NCBI GenBank assembly: GCA_021162225.1 | Contig: JAGGZB010000029.1 | Span: forward strand, 1-9,715 | Length of the DNA: 9,715 bases | Reading direction: 5' to 3' | Origin: Candidatus Bathyarchaeota archaeon | Lineage (GTDB): Archaea > Thermoproteota > Bathyarchaeia > Bathyarchaeales > DTEX01 | In this document: positions 1 through 5,750 of the stretch, piece after piece | How positions within the stretch are numbered: the stretch's first letter is position 1 | Layout: each line of letters begins with the position of its first letter | Translations under genes and position numbers: made by a program | Notes under the pieces: generated by a model | Told to the model about the DNA's origin: nothing | Databases searched by the model: none | Seen by the model: the letters and a program-made list of their open reading frames with translations, nothing else

Positions 1-14
1 AGTATCTTCACCAC
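1..14 (-). CDS. Possible 5' end of a gene running off the left edge
   Basis: Only the start can be seen. On the minus strand a GTG at 14-12 is followed by a second GTG at 11-9 and then AAG ATA, giving V-V-K-I or M-K-I. An AGAGG motif (complement of 20-24) lies 5 bases before the first GTG and 8 before the second, a proper distance for a ribosome binding site. The gene would follow the 97-aa gene on the same strand after about 90 bases. Four codons cannot identify a product, and the start itself is uncertain. Confidence 0.25.
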
Positions 15-28
15 GTAAACCTCTTCTG

Positions 29-36
29 TTTTTATA
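29..36 (-). promoter_or_regulatory. TATA-like element facing left
   Basis: The minus strand reads TATAAAAA here, a good archaeal TATA box by sequence. The expected transcription start about 25 bases downstream would fall near position 6-8, which is slightly too close for the GTG proposed at 14. It may therefore serve a start further left, outside the window, or be chance in AT-rich DNA. Confidence 0.3.
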
Positions 37-102
37 GCGTTATTTTAGAGATTACTGTGGAATCCAGATAAAGGTTTTGCGGATAATTAAATGACTGAAA
101 AA

Positions 103-396
103 TCAGGAGATTGTTAGAATAAGGTCGTCGCTTTTGCGGATATCGCCTGCACCGTTCAGGGAGGAGATTATGTGCTCGTATATTCTCTCAGCGTTCCAAT
201 TCTTTCCCCAATCATTGTATAGCAGCCGCTTATGACCGTTGCTGACCAGATATACTCCGGCACTGAGCACGTTGCATCTTCTCCTAATGATTCGTGTTAC
301 TCCCATGTCTTCAGCAGCTTCTATAACCGCCTGCATGATTATCTTCTCTCTTCCTCTCCGATGCATAAGAGTTGGAGAGAGAATCAAGAATTCCAT
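103..396 (-). CDS. Unrecognised 97-aa protein
   Basis: I do not recognise this protein. It is a small soluble alpha/beta-looking sequence without membrane segments or zinc motifs. It has a basic stretch (HRRGREK, about residues 12-18), an amphipathic helix (QAVIEAAEDMG, 22-32), a second basic patch (RIIRRR, 35-40), then strand-like VYLVSNG and an aromatic part with YNDWGKNW (60-67). The start chosen is ATG at 396 with a GGGGAT motif about 6 bases upstream; Met11 and Met21 are alternatives. It lies downstream of the 70-aa zinc protein on the same strand after 106 bases, with a possible TATA element (TTAAATATG on the minus strand) at about 441-449. A second frame overlaps the first 30 or so codons and looks equally protein-like, so the N-terminus may be wrong or frameshifted (see findings). 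Confidence 0.55.
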   Translation of the reverse strand: MEFLILSPTLMHRRGREKIIMQAVIEAAEDMGVTRIIRRRCNVLSAGVYLVSNGHKRLLYNDWGKNWNAERIYEHIISSLNGAGDIRKSDDLILTIS

Positions 397-502
397 GATT
401 ATCCCCTGAGATCAGCTTCACGGGGATTTCGGGCATCTCCATATTTAAGGAATCTGTGCATCTTGAGGGAGGGGGGATACGTGGAACTCAGATTTAGAGC
501 GG

Positions 503-715
503 TTAGATTCGGCTCCTGTACCGCCACTTTTCCAGAGTCTTCTCCTTCTTCATCGCCTTCTTATACTCTTTATAATGCTCCTTGCATAGATAGACGCGTC
601 TTGAACCCTTAACCTTTAATCCAGCCGCCTCAACCTTATCCGCGGGTAATGAGCGGACGGCTTCTCTACCGCATCCCTCAACGCTGCAAAGGATTCCCTT
701 AGATACTTTCCCCAT
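503..715 (-). CDS. Small basic zinc-finger-like protein, 70 aa
   Basis: This short lysine/arginine-rich protein has four likely zinc ligands: C10 and C15 (CSVEGC) and C44 with H47 (CKEH). The loop between them contains RSLPADKVEAAGLKV, and a strongly basic helix follows (YKEYKKAMKKEKTLEKW). Size, charge and a C-x4-C/C-x2-H finger suggest a nucleic-acid- or ribosome-associated protein, but I cannot name the family. The ATG start at 715 is well supported: AAGGTGAT (complement of 721-728) lies 5 bases upstream and matches the end of archaeal 16S rRNA. It is divergent from ribosomal protein S26e with 107 bases between the starts, so the two may share a promoter region. The function is inference; that the frame is a gene is fairly safe from its RBS and composition. 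Confidence 0.7.
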   Translation of the reverse strand: MGKVSKGILCSVEGCGREAVRSLPADKVEAAGLKVKGSRRVYLCKEHYKEYKKAMKKEKTLEKWRYRSRI

Positions 716-760
716 CGAGAATCACCTTCTAAATCCAGAGCGTTTCATCATATTCGATCA

Positions 761-772
761 GAAAGATATAAG
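761..772 (+). promoter_or_regulatory. BRE/TATA promoter of S26e
   Basis: A purine-rich BRE-like GAAAG is directly followed by ATATAAG. The predicted transcription start, about 26 bases further on, is near 794 and gives a leader of roughly 29 bases before the GTG at 823. On the other strand the same AT-rich block reads CTTATATC and could also serve the divergent zinc-finger gene. This is judged by eye only. Confidence 0.45.
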
Positions 773-822
773 TGTATAGTTGCTCCTTTTCTAAGTGTTT
801 CATCTAAAGATTTGAGGCAAGC

Positions 823-1119
823 GTGAAGAATATGCCGATTAAGAGGAAGAGTAGGGGGAGATCCAAGGGACAAAAGGGTAGAAGTGATTATGTCCAATGT
901 AGCATGTGCGGCGAGCTTGTTCCAAGAGACAAGGCTAAGAAGGTAACTAGGAGGGTCTCAATTGTTGATCCTGTGCTAGCAAACGAGCTCCGCCAAAAAG
1001 GCGCATATCTACCAAGCCGAATAGAGACGAAGTATTATTGCATCTCCTGCGCCGTACATATGGGCCTCGTAAAAGTAAGATCTAAGGAGGAAAGAAAGAG
1101 AAGGAGCTGGAGAAGATAG
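823..1119 (+). CDS. rps26e: Small ribosomal subunit protein S26e (eS26)
   Basis: This is a structural protein of the small ribosomal subunit, shared by eukaryotes and many TACK/Asgard archaea; in eukaryotes it sits near the mRNA exit channel. The 98-aa length fits the archaeal form. The N-terminus is basic (IKRKSRGRSKGQKGR), followed by the zinc pairs C26-x2-C29 and C73-x2-C76 and the family segment LVPRDKAKKVT (32-42). The C-terminus is very basic. The start is GTG at 823, with GAGG at 814-817 five bases upstream. ATG at 832 would give the common N-terminus M-P-I-K but lacks a well-placed ribosome binding site. The stop TAG is 26 bases from the end of the convergent lipid gene. Identification is confident. 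Confidence 0.95.
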   Translation: MKNMPIKRKSRGRSKGQKGRSDYVQCSMCGELVPRDKAKKVTRRVSIVDPVLANELRQKGAYLPSRIETKYYCISCAVHMGLVKVRSKEERKRRSWRR

Positions 1120-1145
1120 GATATTCCATTCACCATTTATATTTA
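1120..1145. terminator. AT-rich gap between convergent genes
   Basis: This short gap separates the ends of S26e and the phosphatidyltransferase. It contains T-rich runs on the plus strand (TTTATATTTACTAT, about 1135-1148), the kind of uridine-rich stretch that ends archaeal transcripts. No hairpin is visible. It could terminate S26e; this is weak inference. Confidence 0.3.
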
Positions 1146-1754
1146 CTATATTGACTTAAAGAAGAAGATTACACGTTGAAGAACCGTTAAGTTCGTTGCA
1201 ATCGCTAGGATGAGAATTCCCCAATGTAGGGCTTCAAGCCAGAAGAGGCCGATGATGCTCGACGCAACGATCAATATTATTCTCTCGGCTCTCTCGAAGA
1301 CCCCGACGGATTCCATGGAGATCTTTAGTGCCTCGGACCTCGCCCGAACATAGCTCGTAAGCAAAGAGCCTATGAGAGCTAGAATTCCCCAGAGAAGATC
1401 ACATAGTCCACCTATGATTATTCCTAGATACACGGCGGAGTCAACATAGCGGTCGAGAAGCGAATCCAGAAAAGCTCCCCTTGCGGATGCTTCCTTGTAG
1501 ATTCTAGCAAGCACTCCGTCTAAAGCGTCTAGGAAGCCGGAGGCTAAAAGAAAAAGAACTGCTAGGAAAAGGTATACTCGGCTTCTCAGTGGATCTGAAG
1601 CTGACAAGCCCGTCATCCAATAAAATATTCCTGATGACGCTCCTAAAACTGCCCCCGCCGCGCTGAGATGACTCGGCGTTAACCCGATTTTATAGGCTAT
1701 TTCAGCCTCATCTCTAAGCAATGATTGAATCTTCTCTTTGAATCTTGTCAGCAA
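1146..1754 (-). CDS. CDP-alcohol phosphatidyltransferase, probable archaetidylinositol phosphate synthase
   Basis: This integral membrane enzyme transfers a phosphoryl-alcohol headgroup onto CDP-archaeol. The complete family signature is present: D76-x2-D79-G80-x2-A83-R84, then G93, D97 and D101, which bind the two metal ions and CDP. About six hydrophobic segments lie near residues 30-48, 60-78, 103-118, 119-136, 158-176 and 178-199. The cytosolic N-terminus and the SYVRARSEAL segment after the motif resemble archaeal enzymes that use inositol-1-phosphate. A phosphatidylglycerol- or serine-type acceptor cannot be excluded. The start is TTG at 1754: an in-frame TAG lies directly upstream, GGAAAG precedes it, and the nearby ATG (1764) leads to a short dead frame. 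It follows the DUF89 gene by 22 bases and is probably the last gene of that operon. Confidence 0.85.
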   Translation of the reverse strand: MLTRFKEKIQSLLRDEAEIAYKIGLTPSHLSAAGAVLGASSGIFYWMTGLSASDPLRSRVYLFLAVLFLLASGFLDALDGVLARIYKEASARGAFLDSLLDRYVDSAVYLGIIIGGLCDLLWGILALIGSLLTSYVRARSEALKISMESVGVFERAERIILIVASSIIGLFWLEALHWGILILAIATNLTVLQRVIFFFKSI

Positions 1755-1776
1755 CTATTCTTTCCATCCTCTGCTT

Positions 1777-2661
1777 CTAAAGCATCTTAGCAACGTTTCT
1801 ATTCTTTGAAACGCCGAAGTAGCTTGCCACTGTTGGACATTTAGTTCTTAATAGGAGGAGATGGGGCTTTTCAAGTTCAAATTCGGTTAAGGTTTCAGCG
1901 TACGCCATACCCTTCGCCACTATGAAGTCTGAGTCTTCATAAGTCTTTAGGAAGCCGCTGCTATACTCTGATGGAATGAATCCTATGGCGTCAGAGCCCG
2001 TCGTCACTATATCATCCGCCACCTTATCCATTCCAACAAGTAGAGCATCCTCTAAGGTTGCGTCGTTAATCGTTGGCTTTCCCTTAACGCCCACAGTTAT
2101 CCTTCCATTCTTCGCGATTCTCTTAAGCTCCTTCACCAAGAGAGTGTCGAAGGCTATTTCTCCGGCATTATCAGTCAAGAAGAGGATGGACTTTGCCTTA
2201 CGCGCCGTCCTGAATGCTTCTGAAAGATCATCTATTGCCAGTTCTTCTTCAGCTCGATGGATGAGATATCTAATATCTTCAAATGTGAATTCATGTCCGG
2301 GAATACCAAATTCAATTATGTTTCCAACGATTGATACGAGGGCTGCCGTTCGGAAGCGTTCCTCACCGTTCCGCTTCGAGGAGATTATATTCTCAGCGTA
2401 AGGAAGAATCTTTAAGGCTTCCATATTGCTGATCTTTTTCTTTTCAGCGTAGGGATCCGGGTTTCCCGTAACCTCCTTGATGAGCCTCTCCCTCATCGTT
2501 CCTATGACTGCAGGTACGGCTGTAGGCTTAAACTCTCTGGAGAGGAGCTGAAGGAGCCTTCGAATAGCTTTGAGACGTATCTCCGGATCCTCAGTTGCTT
2601 CGAGAATCGCTTCGTATCCTCTCTTGAAGAGGCAGAGGGAGCAGTAGAATGTAACCTTCAA
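1777..2661 (-). CDS. DUF89/ARMT1-like metal-dependent phosphatase
   Basis: This belongs to the DUF89 family of metal-dependent, cofactor-free phosphatases, several of which act as damage-control enzymes on unwanted phosphorylated metabolites. The N-terminal C7-x2-C10 places it with the archaeal/subfamily I type. Family motifs visible are GN at 113-114, TDNAGEI at 163-169 with the metal ligands D164 and N165, VKGKPTINDAT at 192-202 with D200, and the C-terminal LLLRTKCP (269-276). The length of 294 aa fits. The start is TTG at 2661 with AGAGG seven bases upstream; the in-frame codons before it run back to a stop within a few codons, at the end of tpiA. Only 18 bases separate it from tpiA, and the phosphatidyltransferase follows after 22, so all three are probably co-transcribed. 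The substrate is unknown; a triose or inositol phosphate by-product would fit the context but is speculation. Confidence 0.85.
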   Translation of the reverse strand: MKVTFYCSLCLFKRGYEAILEATEDPEIRLKAIRRLLQLLSREFKPTAVPAVIGTMRERLIKEVTGNPDPYAEKKKISNMEALKILPYAENIISSKRNGEERFRTAALVSIVGNIIEFGIPGHEFTFEDIRYLIHRAEEELAIDDLSEAFRTARKAKSILFLTDNAGEIAFDTLLVKELKRIAKNGRITVGVKGKPTINDATLEDALLVGMDKVADDIVTTGSDAIGFIPSEYSSGFLKTYEDSDFIVAKGMAYAETLTEFELEKPHLLLLRTKCPTVASYFGVSKNRNVAKML

Positions 2662-2679
2662 ATCGCATCCTCTGCCATA

Positions 2680-3369
2680 TTAGGCTTTCCCAGCAGCCTC
2701 AGCGAACTCCTCCATGACTTTACGCGGATCCTTTGCCTTCACTATGCCGCTTGCAACCAGAACTCCCTCAGTTCCAAGTTTCAGGGCAGCTGCCACATCA
2801 TCTCCATTAGTTATTCCGGCGCCGCATAAAACAGTGACGTCTGGATTAATCTTCTTAACAGCCTCAACCGTGCTCGTTACAACTTCAGGTTTAGCCTTTG
2901 AGACCGGTATACCTGTGCCTATAAGCTCTGGCGGCTCAACAGCGATCATGTCCGGCTTCAGAGCGGCGGCTGCTGCGCTGACAGACGTATTGTTTGTACA
3001 GACTACCGTTATTAAGTCAAGTTCACGTGCCATTGTAACGGCGGCATCTATGTCAGCCAGCCTCAACCTACGTTCCGAGTGGTTGATGAGTGTTCCATCC
3101 GCTCCAGCCTCTTTAACGGCTTCTGGGAGAATATGTCCAGTGTGGCTTCCGGGCTTTATTGGGTCTATGTGCTGTGCGAAGACAGGTATATCTACCTCCC
3201 GTACAATTATGGGGATGTCGACGAACTGAGGCGCGACTGAGAAGCATACGCCTGTTTCCCGGCTTACTTCCTCAGCTGCCTTAGCGAGTTCAAGCGCTTT
3301 TCTCCCCGTTCCCTCAGCGTACGTCTTGAAGTTCACAATCACTATTGGAGTTTTTATCTTAGCCAACAC
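2680..3369 (-). CDS. tpiA: Triosephosphate isomerase, archaeal short type
   Basis: This cytosolic TIM-barrel enzyme interconverts dihydroxyacetone phosphate and glyceraldehyde 3-phosphate in glycolysis and gluconeogenesis. It also supplies dihydroxyacetone phosphate for sn-glycerol-1-phosphate, the backbone of archaeal lipids. The catalytic set is complete: N13 and K15 (NFK), H97 (NHSERR) and E145 (EPPELIGTG). The phosphate-binding loops are GAGITNGDD (183-191) and GVLVASG (202-208). The length of 229 aa is that of the archaeal form rather than the roughly 250 aa of bacteria. The start is GTG at 3369, preceded by a near-complete ribosome binding site, GGAAGTGATC (complement of 3371-3380), whose core is 6 bases away. 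It probably heads an operon with the DUF89 and phosphatidyltransferase genes. Nothing about the sequence is unusual. Confidence 0.95.
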   Translation of the reverse strand: MLAKIKTPIVIVNFKTYAEGTGRKALELAKAAEEVSRETGVCFSVAPQFVDIPIIVREVDIPVFAQHIDPIKPGSHTGHILPEAVKEAGADGTLINHSERRLRLADIDAAVTMARELDLITVVCTNNTSVSAAAAALKPDMIAVEPPELIGTGIPVSKAKPEVVTSTVEAVKKINPDVTVLCGAGITNGDDVAAALKLGTEGVLVASGIVKAKDPRKVMEEFAEAAGKA

Positions 3370-3402
3370 GGATCACTTCCACATTATTCTAAACATTTCA
3401 TC

Positions 3403-3410
3403 ATTATATT
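3403..3410 (-). promoter_or_regulatory. TATA-like element upstream of tpiA
   Basis: The minus strand reads AATATAAT, preceded by CTTC. A start about 26 bases downstream would lie near 3380, just at the ribosome binding site, giving an RNA leader of about ten bases. The same spacing recurs at several genes in this window, which adds some support. Confidence 0.4.
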
Positions 3411-3461
3411 GAAGCCGTACTTTTTACTCTTTCCTTCACCGGGATAAGAGGGAACTACATA

Positions 3462-3480
3462 GCCCATAGCCGTAATGGGC
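3462..3480. repeat. Small perfect inverted repeat downstream of the thiolase gene
   Basis: GCCCAT at 3462-3467 and ATGGGC at 3475-3480 form a perfect 6-bp stem with a 7-base loop, starting 13 bases past the stop codon of the thiolase gene. On the minus strand it is not followed by a T-run (an A-rich stretch follows), so it does not look like a normal terminator. It could be an RNA 3' end structure, a protein site or chance. Confidence 0.25.
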
Positions 3481-3492
3481 AGACAGATCAGT

Positions 3493-4422
3493 TCATCCAT
3501 TCGATAAGGCTTCCTTGACATATGCCATTCTTTTACAGTATGCACATACTCCGTTTAGTGATGGAAAACCACATTTCACGCATGGCGTAGCCTCTTGAAG
3601 CCTTATCTTTTCCTCAAGAATCTTGGAGATCTCCAAGAAGGCGTCTAGGGCTTGATACTTGAAGTTTGGATTATTCATCGATAAGGTTTCAAGAATCTTC
3701 AGTTTCTCCTTCGCCTTTGCCCCTCTAGAGTATGGGCATTCAATCTCTGTAAAGGGAACTCCAGCGTATAGGCAGTATAGAAGGTTCTCTCTTCCAGATG
3801 TTCTTATGAGCGGCTTAACTTTACGCGTCATCCATGAAAAAAGCGGGGGGAGAACTGGCTTAAGCCTGATCAGCTGCGTCCACTGTTTTGTGAAAAAACT
3901 GTTAAGCATAAAGCTGAGCATATCATCCATGTTATGTCCAGTTGCTAAAACCTTAACCCCGGCTCTTCTAGCAATCTCCTCAAAACTATGCCTCTTTATA
4001 GTCCCGCAGACTGAGCATATCTTCTTTTTGAAGACCGTTCTTCTAAAGTCGCTTAGGCTTACGTTCTCTTCCCTCTTCAAATCTAGTATGTGAATATCCA
4101 CACCTACAAGGTCAGCGAGTCTCTCCGCCTCTTCTTGACAGCGATCTGAATACTCGGGAATTCCTAGATTAACGTGGAGAGCTACGATTTTTTGATTTGG
4201 AAAAGCCCTGCGTAGCCCGTGGAGAAGAGCGGCGCTGTCCTTCCCTCCTGAAACAGCAACGCCGACCGTCTCATCTTCATGGAACATCCTATACTTTTCA
4301 ACTGTACGTTTTATCCTGCCCACATAGTATTCTAGAAAGCAGTCACGGCAGAGAGACAGCCGGGCATATGGGAGGTTCACCTCAGCATCTTCAGAGCCAC
4401 ATCTACTGCATTTCCTAGGCAT
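3493..4422 (-). CDS. tRNA 2-thiolation enzyme of the TtuA/NcsA (Ncs6/CTU1) family
   Basis: This is an ATP-dependent tRNA thiolase that adenylates a uridine and replaces its oxygen with sulfur. Domain order: N-terminal zinc finger (C5, C8, C25, C28), PP-loop ATPase with SGGKDS at 58-63, the ATGHNMDDM segment at 160-168, and a C-terminal zinc ribbon (C281, C284, C293, C296). C136, C139 and C229 match the three cysteines that hold the catalytic 4Fe-4S cluster in TtuA-type enzymes. The family covers thiolation at U54 (TtuA, thermophiles) and at the wobble U34 (NcsA/Ncs6); the sequence alone does not separate them. The start is ATG at 4422 with GGAG about 10 bases upstream. It follows alaX by 42 bases on the same strand, so two tRNA-acting enzymes are probably co-transcribed. 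The length of 309 aa is normal. Confidence 0.88.
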   Translation of the reverse strand: MPRKCSRCGSEDAEVNLPYARLSLCRDCFLEYYVGRIKRTVEKYRMFHEDETVGVAVSGGKDSAALLHGLRRAFPNQKIVALHVNLGIPEYSDRCQEEAERLADLVGVDIHILDLKREENVSLSDFRRTVFKKKICSVCGTIKRHSFEEIARRAGVKVLATGHNMDDMLSFMLNSFFTKQWTQLIRLKPVLPPLFSWMTRKVKPLIRTSGRENLLYCLYAGVPFTEIECPYSRGAKAKEKLKILETLSMNNPNFKYQALDAFLEISKILEEKIRLQEATPCVKCGFPSLNGVCAYCKRMAYVKEALSNG

Positions 4423-4464
4423 AAAGTTAAAGCTCCATCTCTTCTTGAAGACCTATCTGCAACG

Positions 4465-5175
4465 TTAAGGAACTATTCTGAAGTAGACCCGCTTATTTTT
4501 CTTTCCTTTATTTACGGCCTTCAGAAACTCTATCTGGCCGACTTCCCTCAGGTTTTTCACGTGTGTTCCGCCGTCAGCCTGCTTGTCAACTCCAACTATT
4601 TCAACTATGCGGAGCTTAGGTATATTCGGCGGCAGAGCCTTAGCCATCTTTATGACGCCCGGTATCTTCAGCGCCTCCTCCCTAGGAAGCCAGTATGTCC
4701 TTACTGGGATATCCTTCTTAAATAGTTCATTTGCCTTCTCCACGTATTTTAGGATAAGTTCTCTGTTAAGACCTTCTAGGCTGAAGTCGAAGCGTATTTT
4801 GTCTAGACCGAGCTCATTCCCCGTGACTAACGCGCCTGTTTCGTTGCAGATAAGCGAAGCAAAGACATGCGCCGCCGTGTGGCTTCTCATAAGTCTGTAT
4901 CGCCTCTCCCAGTCTAAGATGCAGTGAACCTTGTCTCCTGGCTTCAGCCCGGCATGGTCAACCTCATGTGAGATCTCCCCTGAAAACTTTCCCACGTAAA
5001 CGACGTTGAAGACCTCGCTGTTCCTTATCATTTTGCCAGTGTCCCATGGTTGACCTCCGCCCTTCGGATAGAAGATCGTCTGGTCAAGAACCACGTATTT
5101 TCCGTTTTTTACAGAGACAACCGTAGCGTCGCATTCCTTAAGGTAGCTATCTTCTAAGTAGAGGGCTCTAGTCAA
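4465..5175 (-). CDS. alaX: Alanyl-tRNA editing protein AlaX, medium form
   Basis: This stand-alone relative of the AlaRS editing domain hydrolyses mischarged Ser-tRNA(Ala) or Gly-tRNA(Ala) in trans. The family loop PKGGGQPWDTG is at 37-47. The first zinc pair is H99-x3-H103 (RSHTAAH). The second motif is QADGGTHVKN at 199-208, where H205 is kept but Asp201 stands where AlaRS and many AlaX proteins have Cys. The 236-aa length fits AlaX-M, with the N-terminal beta-barrel and no long C-terminal extension. The start is TTG at 5175: GGTGAA (complement of 5181-5186) is 5 bases upstream, an in-frame TGA lies just before, and the nearby ATG (5188) opens a frame that ends after six codons. It is likely the first gene of a unit with the thiolase, and is divergent from the 147-aa gene. 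Confidence 0.9.
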   Translation of the reverse strand: MTRALYLEDSYLKECDATVVSVKNGKYVVLDQTIFYPKGGGQPWDTGKMIRNSEVFNVVYVGKFSGEISHEVDHAGLKPGDKVHCILDWERRYRLMRSHTAAHVFASLICNETGALVTGNELGLDKIRFDFSLEGLNRELILKYVEKANELFKKDIPVRTYWLPREEALKIPGVIKMAKALPPNIPKLRIVEIVGVDKQADGGTHVKNLREVGQIEFLKAVNKGKKNKRVYFRIVP

Positions 5176-5207
5176 AGAGGTTCACCATGAGAGGTTAAGA
5201 TACGAAA

Positions 5208-5215
5208 AAGATAAA
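5208..5215 (-). promoter_or_regulatory. TATA-like element of alaX
   Basis: The minus strand reads TTTATCTT. A transcription start about 26 bases on, near 5185, would lie at the GGTGAA ribosome binding site and leave a leader of about ten bases before the TTG start, as proposed for tpiA. Judged by eye. Confidence 0.35.
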
Positions 5216-5242
5216 GCTTACTTCATGAAGATTCGCGAAAGC

Positions 5243-5249
5243 CATATAG
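5243..5249 (+). promoter_or_regulatory. TATA-like element of the 147-aa gene
   Basis: CATATAG lies about 37 bases before the ATG at 5283. The predicted start near 5272 sits next to the GTGAT ribosome binding site at 5273-5277. Weak but correctly spaced. Confidence 0.3.
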
Positions 5250-5282
5250 CGCGGCGGATTAGATACTTATCCGTGATGAAGA

Positions 5283-5726
5283 ATGTCCGAGGTTGACCGC
5301 ATAGTTTATCGCGACATGTTGCTGGCGTTCATGGGTCATACACTCGTCAGCCTCTACGGAGAAGAAGCTCTCGAGGCCTTATCCAAGTGGAACTGTGAAA
5401 GAATAAAGCAGAGATGGAGGGAGATAGCGAAATCTACTGGAAGAAGCGATCCTGAATACTTCTTCCGCCTCTTCAACGATAGAGTTCACGACTTCAAGGT
5501 TATCAGAAAATCTAAGGAAGCCTTAGAAGTGAAGGTGTTCAAGTGTCTCCACGCGGAGACGTTAAAGAAACTAAACGCGGCGCATATAGGGCTGAAACTG
5601 ATATGTGTCGGAGACGAAGCCGCTACTGAAGGTTTCAACCCTGAAATTAAATTCACTAGGCCAAAGATACTTATGGCCGGCGACGACTGCTGCCACTTCA
5701 TATGGGAACTCAAGAAAGAAAAATAA
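5283..5726 (+). CDS. Probable L-2-amino-thiazoline-4-carboxylic acid hydrolase-family protein
   Basis: This is a soluble 147-aa protein. The C-terminal half carries clustered conserved-looking residues: FKCLHAE (C88, H90), ICVGDEA (C108, D111), GFNPEIKFTRPK (118-128) and LMAGDDCCHFIWE (130-142, with C136, C137, H138). The ending of the type F-x-R/T-x-P-x-L-x-x-G-D-x-x-C-x-F resembles the ATC hydrolase family, named after a bacterial enzyme that opens a thiazoline ring on the way to cysteine; many archaeal members have no known role. The N-terminus is helical with no signal peptide. The start is ATG at 5283 with GTGAT at 5273-5277. It is divergent from alaX and ends 24 bases from the convergent amidohydrolase. 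The family assignment is from memory of motifs and moderate; the substrate is unknown. Confidence 0.6.
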   Translation: MSEVDRIVYRDMLLAFMGHTLVSLYGEEALEALSKWNCERIKQRWREIAKSTGRSDPEYFFRLFNDRVHDFKVIRKSKEALEVKVFKCLHAETLKKLNAAHIGLKLICVGDEAATEGFNPEIKFTRPKILMAGDDCCHFIWELKKEK

Positions 5727-5750
5727 AGAGGATTAGGGTTCTTCTCAGGA

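Noticed and set aside
2..70. Plus-strand frame open from the left edge to a stop at 69-71
   Set aside because: It is short, has an unremarkable and unlikely composition, and overlaps a promoter-like region of the opposite strand.
232..612. 126-codon plus-strand open frame spanning the two small minus-strand genes
   Set aside because: It crosses both small genes and their gap, has a Ser/Arg/Pro-rich composition without a domain, and no ribosome binding site; the minus-strand frames look more like proteins.
1976..2401. 141-codon plus-strand open frame inside the DUF89 gene
   Set aside because: It lies antisense to a well-supported DUF89 gene, is Ser/Ala-rich without motifs, and has no ribosome binding site of the type used here.
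2714..3229. 171-codon plus-strand open frame opposite tpiA
   Set aside because: tpiA on the minus strand has all catalytic residues; the antisense frame is a by-product of its codon use.
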